Origin: CAMQVM01 sp044433405
Lineage (GTDB): Bacteria; Bacteroidota; Bacteroidia; Bacteroidales; Rikenellaceae
DNA: 11,352 nucleotides
Direction: 5' to 3'
NCBI GenBank assembly: GCA_044433405.1
Contig: JAWXTQ010000065.1
Span: 1 to 11,352 of the forward strand
In this document: positions 1-5,833 of the stretch, piece by piece
Numbering within the stretch: position 1 is the stretch's first letter
Layout of the letters: each line of letters starts with the position of its first letter
Made by a program: the position numbers and the translations under genes
The notes under the pieces: generated by a model
The model's input: the letters and a program-made list of their open reading frames with translations, nothing else
Told to the model about the DNA's origin: nothing
Databases searched by the model: none

Positions 1-98
1 AAGTTTATTTTTGTAAGCCCCCTGTTTCGAGTTTTTATATAATTTGTTGATATTTAAATAATTACATTAATATATCATTTTTTAATCGGACACCAATA

Positions 99-163
99 AT
101 TTCTTATACTCATACCTACGGTATGGTAACGAAATAAAAACCTATTACTATTTTTGGCTGCGC
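99..163 (-). repeat. Partial inverted copy of the 5584-5648 palindromic repeat
   Basis: Read on the minus strand, this 65-base stretch aligns with 5584-5648 on the plus strand at 57 of 66 columns, with two single-base gaps. It keeps the inner hairpin CATACC-tac-GGTATG (111-125), the flanking ATTTC/GAAAT arms and the TTTTTGGCTGCGC end. The outer left arm, which makes the copy near 5600 a long palindrome, is missing, so this copy looks truncated or diverged. It lies 3' of the PBP1A/small-ORF transcript and abuts the direct repeat starting near 143. Bases 1-98 upstream are AT-rich and show nothing else I can support. Confidence 0.7.
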
Positions 164-280
164 GGTTTCTGCTTAGAGGGGTCTTACATGGTCTTACAAG
201 GACTCGACTGGGTCAAAACAGGATCGCAGATAGTGACTGTTTTAATCATTAATCACCATTATCGGCGTTTCATTATCATT
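143..280 (+). repeat. Dispersed intergenic repeat, copy A
   Basis: This stretch is similar to 5172-5316 in the same orientation. The best core, 208-255 against 5242-5289, matches at 42 of 48 positions without gaps. The flanks share GCGGTTT (162-168) on the left and ATTATCGGCGTT near the right end. The core can fold: AAAACAG (215-221) pairs with CTGTTTT (237-243), and inside it TCGC/GTGA closes a loop AGATA. The left part has a short tandem (GTCTTACATG GTCTTACAAG). It ends three bases from the stop codon of the 57-residue ORF. It matches no known family that I can name, and no transposase accompanies it. Confidence 0.7.
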
Positions 281-283
281 AAT

Positions 284-457
284 CTAGCCGCGTTTTTTTG
301 ACATTCTTGAGCGGTAGGCTGCCTTCATTTTGGCAGCTCCTGATATGGTTTTACCTTTTGGCTTTGTTCTTCTTTTTGTTCTTAAAATTATATCACCATC
401 TTCTGGTTTCCTGGCTTTGAAGATTACCTCATTTTCGTTTAAAGGCGTTTTACCCAT
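284..457 (-). CDS. Small basic protein of unknown function (57 aa)
   Basis: An ATG-to-TAG reading frame of 57 residues begins MGKTPLNENEVIFKARKPED and ends RSRMSKKRG. The first 20 residues are mixed, with several acidic ones. From residue 26 on it is strongly basic: RTKRRTKPKGK at 26-36 and a Lys/Arg tail. There is no signal peptide or membrane segment, so a cytoplasmic nucleic-acid- or ribosome-associated protein is possible, but that is only inference from composition. It starts 29 bases after the PBP1A stop on the same strand, with an A/T-rich leader like its neighbours, so it is probably cotranscribed. I do not recognise the family. The non-random composition and position favour a real gene; the short length keeps certainty moderate. 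Confidence 0.5.
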   Translation of the reverse strand: MGKTPLNENEVIFKARKPEDGDIILRTKRRTKPKGKTISGAAKMKAAYRSRMSKKRG

Positions 458-486
458 GTTTTAATCTTTTTATTATTAAAGGTTTA

Positions 487-2841
487 TTAATCGAAGAATT
501 GATCCAACTCCTGACTACTTTGATTATTTTGTTGAGAGTAGTTATCATACTGCTCATCTACATCTGCGGGGCAATCTATAGTTGTAGCACCAATTGGGCG
601 AACAAACTTGTCGCTTTCGGATATGCCGAGCGATTTATCATTATACACCTTCTCCATAAAGAGTGCATATGTTGGAAGTGCTACTACAGAGCCCTCTCCA
701 CCACTAATAAATCGTGTACTTCTATCCTCTCCACCAATCCATGTTCCTGCTACAATTTTAGGCGTTACACCTATAAACCATGAGTCGGAGTTGTTGTTTG
801 AAGTACCAGTTTTACCACCCATCTCGCCAGTAAATTTATACATAAATCTTAACCTTGCAGCCGTACCTGCATTCACAACCTTTTGCAGCATATTCAACAT
901 GGTGTATGCACTTTGTGACGATATTACCTCATTGCTTTGTGGAGTGAATGTGGCAAGTATATTGCCGTGTCTATCTTCAATGCGAGTAACAAACATAGGT
1001 TCTATATGAACACCATTATTTACATAGTTGGTATAGGCACTAACCATCTCAAATAGCGAAACATCGGCACTACCTAAACATAGAGGAGCTACTGGCTCAA
1101 TATAACCGCTAATTCCTAGTCGATTGATAAATTCGGCTACCGCTTTTGGTTGGTTTGCCTGCTTCATAATCCACGCTGAATAGTTGTTACGACTCTTAGC
1201 TAATCCCCACCATAAAGGCCTCAATTCGCCAATTTGCTCCACGTCTCCAGCCTCTTTTGGCGACCATCCGTCTACTGTTACAGGCAAGTTTGGCACTAAA
1301 TCACACGGAGTAAAACCTAGCTGATCTATGGCAAATGTGTAGATAAATGGCTTGAATGTTGAACCTGGCTGCCTTTTACCTTGGCTAGCCATATCATACT
1401 GGAAGAAGCGATGATTTGTTCCTCCAACATAAGCTTTTACATAACCAGACGATGGCTCAATTGCAACAAAGCCTGTACGCAAAAAGCCTTTAGAGTATGT
1501 GATAGAGTCAATAGGTGACATTAATGTGTCGATACCTCGCTGGTTGCTATACGAGAAGAGAGTCATATCAACCTTCTTCTTGAAGTTTTCGTCGATCTGC
1601 TCAGCCGAGAGTCCATCATTTTTCAACACTCTATAGCGTTCACTTTGGCGTATTGAACGTTTGATAATAGCCTCCTTCTCTTCGGATGTTAGATTTACGA
1701 ATACCGATTTATAGCTCTTAATTTGTCGATCAAAACGAGGTTGGATTGTCTGCGACATATTCTCCTCTACAGCCTCCTCTGCATATTGTTGCATTTTAGA
1801 GTTGATAGTGGTGTATATTTTGATACCATCGCGGTATACGTCATAGTTGCTACCGTCAGCTTTAGTGTTTTTGTTACACCATCCATACAGAGGGTCATTT
1901 TTCCACTTGTTTAGAGCTACATTGTAATCCCAATCAGTTAGATAGTTCTTACGGTTAGGCTCTGAGGCTTTAATGTATTGACTAAGCATTGAACGGAAGT
2001 AAGTTGCCAGCCCTTCATTATGAGAAATTGGTTTGTATGATAGATTAATCGGAATTTGCTTTATAGAATCAAGGGTTGTTTTTTTGATATAACCCGAATT
2101 TTCAAGTCGATCAAGCACAGTGTTACGACGCGTGAGAGATCTGTCGTAGTTGCGTATCGGCGAGAATCTCGTAGGTGCATTAACCACTCCAACAAGCACT
2201 GCTGCCTCCTCAACTGTTAAATCAATAGGAGCTTTACTAAAAAATGTTTGAGCCGCTGATTTTATACCAAAAGCATTACTACCATACTCTACAACGTTAA
2301 AGTACATCACTATAATCTCCTCTTTTGTGTAGTTGCGCTCAAGCATTACTGCCGTAATCCACTCTTTCATCTTAGCTAGCACAACTGCTGCATTACGAGC
2401 TATCGAATTGGAGTAGATAGTTGTATTACGTGGGTATAGGTTTTTAGCCACCTGCTGCGACAAGGTACTACCACCACCCTGCTTTTGCCCCATTAATAGG
2501 GTTTTGAATCCAACACGTGCAAGGCTTATAAAATCAATACCCGAATGAGAATGAAAACGCTCATCCTCTGTAGCTACTAAGGCGGCAACTAGGTGAGGCG
2601 ACAAATCTTTGTAATCTACAAACGAACGGTTTTCAATAAAATAGCTACCTATTACAACGCCATCTTCAGAGATAATCTCAGATGATATTTTGCTTTTAGG
2701 ATTTTCGAGCTCCTCGAAAGTTGGAAGTTTGCCAAACGCCCCAAATCCAATAGACAATAGAAGCGCAAATAGCAGCACAGGTGGTGCTATCACCACCATC
2801 CAAAAAATCCATAAAAATCTTTTCTTATTTTTAATCTTCAT
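487..2841 (-). CDS. mrcA: Penicillin-binding protein 1A (class A, bifunctional)
   Basis: This is a peptidoglycan glycosyltransferase/DD-transpeptidase, anchored in the inner membrane with its catalytic domains in the periplasm. It polymerises lipid II into glycan strands and cross-links the stem peptides. In 784-residue numbering, a membrane anchor occupies about 8-33. The GT51 domain (about 55-235) has ATEDERFHSHSG with catalytic Glu92, GGGSTLSQQVAKN at 122-134 and the KEWITAVMLE...EEIIVMYFN block. After a linker, the transpeptidase shows STFK (nucleophile Ser494), SRN (550-552) and KTGT (677-680). All catalytic motifs are intact and the length is normal. The tail is Gln/Asn-rich. The frame extends seven codons further to a TTG at 2862, but I chose the ATG at 2841: the TTG lies two bases from a hairpin and the ATG directly precedes the KIKNKKRF-membrane anchor. 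It follows the S41 protease gene in the same direction. Confidence 0.96.
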   Translation of the reverse strand: MKIKNKKRFLWIFWMVVIAPPVLLFALLLSIGFGAFGKLPTFEELENPKSKISSEIISEDGVVIGSYFIENRSFVDYKDLSPHLVAALVATEDERFHSHSGIDFISLARVGFKTLLMGQKQGGGSTLSQQVAKNLYPRNTTIYSNSIARNAAVVLAKMKEWITAVMLERNYTKEEIIVMYFNVVEYGSNAFGIKSAAQTFFSKAPIDLTVEEAAVLVGVVNAPTRFSPIRNYDRSLTRRNTVLDRLENSGYIKKTTLDSIKQIPINLSYKPISHNEGLATYFRSMLSQYIKASEPNRKNYLTDWDYNVALNKWKNDPLYGWCNKNTKADGSNYDVYRDGIKIYTTINSKMQQYAEEAVEENMSQTIQPRFDRQIKSYKSVFVNLTSEEKEAIIKRSIRQSERYRVLKNDGLSAEQIDENFKKKVDMTLFSYSNQRGIDTLMSPIDSITYSKGFLRTGFVAIEPSSGYVKAYVGGTNHRFFQYDMASQGKRQPGSTFKPFIYTFAIDQLGFTPCDLVPNLPVTVDGWSPKEAGDVEQIGELRPLWWGLAKSRNNYSAWIMKQANQPKAVAEFINRLGISGYIEPVAPLCLGSADVSLFEMVSAYTNYVNNGVHIEPMFVTRIEDRHGNILATFTPQSNEVISSQSAYTMLNMLQKVVNAGTAARLRFMYKFTGEMGGKTGTSNNNSDSWFIGVTPKIVAGTWIGGEDRSTRFISGGEGSVVALPTYALFMEKVYNDKSLGISESDKFVRPIGATTIDCPADVDEQYDNYSQQNNQSSQELDQFFD

Positions 2842-2863
2842 GCTTAAAATGATTAATACCAAG

Positions 2864-2893
2864 AGAGATTATATTGACACCAATACAATCTCT
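2864..2893 (-). promoter_or_regulatory. Intercistronic RNA hairpin between ctpA and PBP1A
   Basis: On the transcribed (minus) strand, AGAGATTGTATTG, loop GTGT and CAATATAATCTCT form a 13-bp stem with a four-base loop. The single plus-strand mismatch becomes a G-U wobble in the minus-strand RNA, so the stem is fully paired only in the transcribed orientation. It lies 24 bases 3' of the protease stop and 22 bases upstream of the PBP1A ATG. No T-run follows, so it does not look like a simple intrinsic terminator. A role in RNA stability, processing or PBP1A translation is an inference. Confidence 0.5.
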
Positions 2894-2917
2894 GTTTTTA
2901 ATGGTTGTTTTATATGT

Positions 2918-4570
2918 TTATTTTAAATCAAAACCCTTTTCTAAACACTCTACTGCCTTAGCAACATCGCTGTCTGTTTGGGCAAAATGCTCCATCTTAC
3001 CAGCTTGTAGCTTATAGGCTGTAATAATCTCTAGTTCTAAGAATTTTTTTATCTGTTCTCTGTTTAATTCAATGTCCTCAGTGATATCAACTTTTAGACT
3101 CTTTTCGATAGTGCTAATCTCGTTCTCTATCTTTGAGGTGTAATACTCCTCCTCTGCTGCCTTCTTAAGCAGATCTAGATAGTAATTTGTGAGGGTCAAC
3201 ACCTCAAAATCATTCTCAACCAAATGAGCAGCAAACTGGTTAAGTATCTTGTCATCAACCTCAAACTCACCAGGAGTGATATCGCCACGGTTGTTTTTGT
3301 AGTATTGTTTAACAAAATCGCTCATGTAGTTTGCTCTGCTTACTGCATTCTCCACAAAGCGAGTATAGTTTTGCTCAACAATAACAGAGTCTGGCATAAT
3401 TCCACCACCATCATAAACCACTCGTCCAGACACGGTTTTAAACTCTTTTTTAAGAGAGTCAGGAATCACCCCGGCACCTCCATCACTATCACGGTGAGCA
3501 TAATCGACTAATTGAATACATCGTCCACTTGGAGTGTAATATTTAGCAGTTGTAACTTTCAAGGTTGTTCCGCTGCCTAAATCGCGAGTGTTCTGCACCA
3601 ACCCTTTTCCGAAAGTTTGACTACCTACGATTAAACCTCTATCTAAGTCTTGTATAGCTCCTGCGACAACCTCACTAGCCGATGCAGAGTTGCCATTTAC
3701 CATAACCACCAGTGGCAAATTACCAGCTATCGGTTCTGATTGAGTTTTCATGATGCTAGGGGTTTTGTATGACCTACCGTCAACCTTAACCACCTCTGTT
3801 CCCTTATCAACAAACAGTGATACAATCTTTACAGCCTCACCTAATATACCACCTCCATTATCACGAAGATCGAGTATCAATGATTTCACCTCTCCAGTAG
3901 CGAGTAGCGATTCCACTGCCTCACGTGTTTCGGTGTAACTTGAACTTGAAAATGTCGACAACATTATATAACCTACACCATCACTGTTTTTGATAATTCC
4001 ATAATATGGAACACTAGTAGTGTGGATAATATCACGTTTTATCTTTACATTAACTGTTTCACCAGTGAGTAAAGAGATGTATTCAAGATTAAAACTAGTA
4101 CCAGCCTTGCCTCTAAGGGATGAGCTAACCTCTTTGTTGTCGAGATGTTCTATCGTTTTTTTGTCTATAGACAACAATCTATCTCCTATAGTAAGCCCAG
4201 CTTTATGGGCAGGCGAATTTTCGATTACCTCTTCAATCTCAGCATATTTGTTACTCAAACTCTTACTGATTATCGCTCCCATACCAGCATACTCGCCAGA
4301 AGTTGCCTCATCAAATGCTTCGCTCTCCTCCTTATTCATGTAGGTAGTGTAAGGATCAAGCCCTTTTAACATCCCATCAATAGCATCTTTAGCCATCACT
4401 TCTGGATCAGGTTGATCGACATACACAAGGTTTAATTCGCGAAATGCGTTTAAAAATATCTTTAGACTCTCACCTCTATCGAAATCGAGCCTACTAGAAC
4501 CCATTACAACAATAAAGATAAGTGTTAGTCCGACTCCTAATATGAATCCTTTGAATTGTTTATTCATCAT
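2918..4570 (-). CDS. ctpA: S41 family carboxy-terminal processing peptidase (CtpA/Prc type)
   Basis: This is a serine protease of the S41A family that trims or degrades envelope proteins from their C-termini. In other bacteria, family members control peptidoglycan hydrolases. In 550-residue numbering, an uncleaved signal anchor (GFILGVGLTLIFIVVMG) spans about 8-25. A helical N-terminal part runs to about 90. A PDZ domain (about 94-182) contains ENSPAHKAGLTIGDRLLSID, and the protease core spans about 195-345. The catalytic Ser297 lies in NGNSASASE, with Lys322 and Gln326 in GKGLVQ; the spacings of 25 and 4 match the family triad of Ser-Lys-Gln. A C-terminal extension (about 395-550) is predicted to be helical. 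The frame extends to a TTG at 4654, inside the upstream gene, so I chose the ATG pair at 4570/4567 just before the membrane anchor. The neighbouring PBP1A gene fits a cell-wall role. Confidence 0.94.
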   Translation of the reverse strand: MMNKQFKGFILGVGLTLIFIVVMGSSRLDFDRGESLKIFLNAFRELNLVYVDQPDPEVMAKDAIDGMLKGLDPYTTYMNKEESEAFDEATSGEYAGMGAIISKSLSNKYAEIEEVIENSPAHKAGLTIGDRLLSIDKKTIEHLDNKEVSSSLRGKAGTSFNLEYISLLTGETVNVKIKRDIIHTTSVPYYGIIKNSDGVGYIMLSTFSSSSYTETREAVESLLATGEVKSLILDLRDNGGGILGEAVKIVSLFVDKGTEVVKVDGRSYKTPSIMKTQSEPIAGNLPLVVMVNGNSASASEVVAGAIQDLDRGLIVGSQTFGKGLVQNTRDLGSGTTLKVTTAKYYTPSGRCIQLVDYAHRDSDGGAGVIPDSLKKEFKTVSGRVVYDGGGIMPDSVIVEQNYTRFVENAVSRANYMSDFVKQYYKNNRGDITPGEFEVDDKILNQFAAHLVENDFEVLTLTNYYLDLLKKAAEEEYYTSKIENEISTIEKSLKVDITEDIELNREQIKKFLELEIITAYKLQAGKMEHFAQTDSDVAKAVECLEKGFDLK

Positions 4571-4631
4571 CTTTGATATTATACTACGCTTTTGTGAAGC
4601 ATTAAAAAATTGTAATTTTTTAGAGGATAAT

Positions 4632-5084
4632 TTATGGCTTAACGCGCAAAACAATGCGTACTAGAGCCTTTCTACTGCCCTCAATCATTGTCTCCAACGT
4701 CTTTTTGTAGATGATTATTGTATCATCATTTGGAGAGATAATACGCGCTATAATAGATTTCTTATTAAAAACGATTACTTCATCATCCTCCCTAGTGATA
4801 ATATAACCATATCCCTCAATTATCCTGAGTATATGTTCACGCGATGTGTTTATATCAACGCCTAGATGACGTTTAGTGTATGAAATAAAAGGGTGGGTCA
4901 CAACAAGAAACAACATCACCCCGCCAAGCATTGCATTAGTTCCACTGAAAAAGATACTAATAAGCTCAGAAAAAGAGTATTGATTGTATGATGGACTCAT
5001 CATCTGTGATGCAGCAATAACAATCAAAAAAAACACACCTACAAAAATTGTGTACCTTGCAAGTCTAACAAAATAACGTTTCAT
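4632..5084 (-). CDS. Two-helix membrane protein of unknown function (150 aa)
   Basis: I do not recognise this family. Two hydrophobic segments at about 10-27 (TIFVGVFFLIVIAA) and 45-67 (GTNAMLGGVMLFLVVTHPF) suggest an inner-membrane protein. The positive N-terminus (MKRYFVRLAR) suggests an N-in topology, which places the remaining 80 residues in the cytoplasm. That soluble part (about 75-150) alternates short beta-like and helical stretches, with EHILRIIEGYGYIITREDDE and a basic tail. It is the first gene before the S41 protease (61-base gap to the chosen ATG) and PBP1A, all on the minus strand, so a link to cell-wall maintenance is plausible but inferred only from position. The start is an ATG with an A/T-rich leader and a promoter-like box 28 bases upstream. 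Confidence 0.85.
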   Translation of the reverse strand: MKRYFVRLARYTIFVGVFFLIVIAASQMMSPSYNQYSFSELISIFFSGTNAMLGGVMLFLVVTHPFISYTKRHLGVDINTSREHILRIIEGYGYIITREDDEVIVFNKKSIIARIISPNDDTIIIYKKTLETMIEGSRKALVRIVLRVKP

Positions 5085-5111
5085 CTGGTAAAAAAATTAG
5101 TTTTTAAACTA

Positions 5112-5119
5112 CAAAGTTA
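5112..5119 (-). promoter_or_regulatory. Candidate -7 box (TAnnTTTG) for the 150-aa gene/ctpA/PBP1A set
   Basis: On the minus strand this reads TAACTTTG, an exact match to the Bacteroidota -7 consensus TAnnTTTG. It would give a leader of about 20 bases before the ATG at 5084. No clear TTTG is seen at the -33 position, only a T-rich stretch, so strength is uncertain. A second exact match, TATCTTTG, lies at 5162-5169 and could be an alternative. Confidence 0.4.
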
Positions 5120-5171
5120 AAATAAAAATATCAGATAAAAAATTAATCGCGATTTAATGGACAAAGATAAG

Positions 5172-5316
5172 TATTAGTAATTTTTACTTCCTTAGCGGTT
5201 TGCAACAGGGACAAGTCTTGCAGGGTCTCGCAGTGACTAGGCTGGGTCTAAACAGGGTCACAGATAGTGACTATTTTGGTCATTAATCATTTATCATTAT
5301 CGGCGTTAATCATTAT
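5172..5316 (+). repeat. Dispersed intergenic repeat, copy B
   Basis: This is the second copy of the repeat at 143-280, in the same orientation, 5 kb away. Within it, GTCAC-AGATA-GTGAC (5257-5271) is a perfect 5-bp stem with loop AGATA, set inside the weaker outer pair AAACAG/CTATTT. Together the two copies bracket the PBP1A/protease gene set. This copy lies upstream of the first gene of that set. I see no open reading frame or transposon end in it. Confidence 0.7.
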
Positions 5317-5577
5317 TATTATTCCTATGCTCGACTATCGCAAAGCTATATGCCACTTACAAGAGTAAACCCAGCGAACGAAAGTGAGCCCGAGGAGCGG
5401 TAGCGACGAAGGTTTTTTTGCCAGCGATAGGCTACTAGGGGGCTTTTTTAGCGAATTGGCGGCAGCCAAGAAGATAAAAATGGGTCATAGTAGTCTAGTG
5501 CGTGGTTTTTTTTATAAAAAAAACTTAAACACAATTCTTCTTTTTTTGATAGGCTTTGGTACGCCTCGGTTTTTACT
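5317..5577. other. Intergenic stretch without a supported gene
   Basis: This is the middle of the 749-base gap 5085-5833. It holds a GC-richer patch with purine-rich repetition (5371-5412, around CGAACGAAAGTGAGCCCGAG) and runs of T such as GGTTTTTTTGCC and GGGGGCTTTTTT. A perfect 20-bp palindrome of T8/A8 arms sits at 5505-5524. Reading frames exist on both strands (5384-5599 plus, 5448-5669 minus), but they run through inverted repeats, overlap each other and have no family-like composition, so I treat the stretch as non-coding. Confidence 0.5.
5505..5524. repeat. Perfect 20-bp A/T palindrome
   Basis: The sequence reads G, eight T, A, T, eight A, C, and is identical on both strands. It is the first of five consecutive inverted repeats between 5505 and 5696. 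It could act as a weak two-way transcription stop or be a recombination scar. Nothing in the sequence decides between these. Confidence 0.6.
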
Positions 5578-5583
5578 TTTTTG

Positions 5584-5648
5584 GCGCAGCCAAAAATAGG
5601 AATAGTTTTTATTTCGTTGTCATACCAAAGGTATGAAACATAAGAAAT
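5584..5648 (+). repeat. Palindromic dispersed repeat, fuller copy
   Basis: This is the plus-strand partner of the inverted copy at 99-163, with 57 of 66 aligned columns identical. It overlaps a long palindrome. Arms of 19 bases at 5597-5615 and 5644-5662 are perfectly complementary, and they enclose an inner hairpin TCATACC-aaa-GGTATGA (5620-5636). Just before it, TTTTTGGC-gca-GCCAAAAA (5578-5596) forms another perfect 8-bp stem. The presence of two copies shows this is a repeat family and not a lone terminator. Confidence 0.7.
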
Positions 5649-5662
5649 AAAAACTATTCCTA
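5592..5662 (-). terminator. Candidate intrinsic terminator of the CotH operon
   Basis: Read on the minus strand, downstream of the CotH stop, the 19-bp stem (5662-5644 with 5615-5597) is followed directly by TTTTT (5596-5592), the layout of an intrinsic terminator. The stem is AT-rich and contains an inner hairpin, which is unusual for a terminator. It lies about 170 bases past the stop codon. The same bases belong to a dispersed repeat, so termination may be a secondary role. Confidence 0.35.
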
Positions 5663-5665
5663 GAA

Positions 5666-5696
5666 GCATGAGTGCAACTCATGCGGTGAAAACCGC
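5666..5696. repeat. Two overlapping hairpins, one with a GAAA tetraloop
   Basis: GCATGAGT (5666-5673) and ACTCATGC (5677-5684) form a perfect 8-bp stem with a three-base loop. Sharing its last two bases, GCGGT (5683-5687) and ACCGC (5692-5696) close a GAAA loop, which is a GNRA tetraloop in plus-strand RNA. The overlap means the two stems would compete in one RNA. They follow four bases after the long palindrome. Confidence 0.55.
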
Positions 5697-5833
5697 CCAA
5701 CAAAACCCACACAACACATAAAAATGGCCGCACCTAGAACTAAAACTATGAGACTTACCAGAAATAACCAATACAAAAACCAAACACAAACCTCTGGTAA
5801 CAAAATCCTAGGGCGACCAATATCTATAAAAAC

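Noticed and set aside
143..280. CRISPR array from short GTCTTACA units
   Set aside because: Only two adjacent 10-base units occur, with no regular spacers and no cas genes.
2842..2862. Seven extra N-terminal codons for PBP1A
   Set aside because: The upstream start would be TTG, almost touching the intercistronic hairpin. The ATG at 2841 sits right before the basic-hydrophobic anchor.
4571..4654. 28 extra N-terminal codons for the S41 protease
   Set aside because: The start would be a TTG inside the upstream gene and would put a polar stretch before the membrane anchor. The ATG pair at 4570/4567 fits better.
143..5316. Mobile element or genomic island bounded by direct repeats
   Set aside because: The enclosed genes are housekeeping wall genes with base use like the rest of the window. 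There is no transposase, integrase or tRNA gene, and the repeat copies are imperfect.
5384..5599. 71-codon plus-strand frame
   Set aside because: It lies in the purine-rich repeat patch and ends inside an inverted repeat; Phe/Lys runs come from T and A tracts. No leader or family resemblance.
5448..5669. 73-codon minus-strand frame
   Set aside because: It runs through the 5578-5662 palindromes and the T8/A8 palindrome, and overlaps an opposite-strand frame. The translation reflects repeat DNA and not a protein family.
5755..5800. TTACCAGA/TCTGGTAA inverted repeat as terminator of the CotH gene
   Set aside because: The stem is perfect over 8 bp, but the 30-base loop and lack of a following T-run make it weaker than the stem at 5597-5662.
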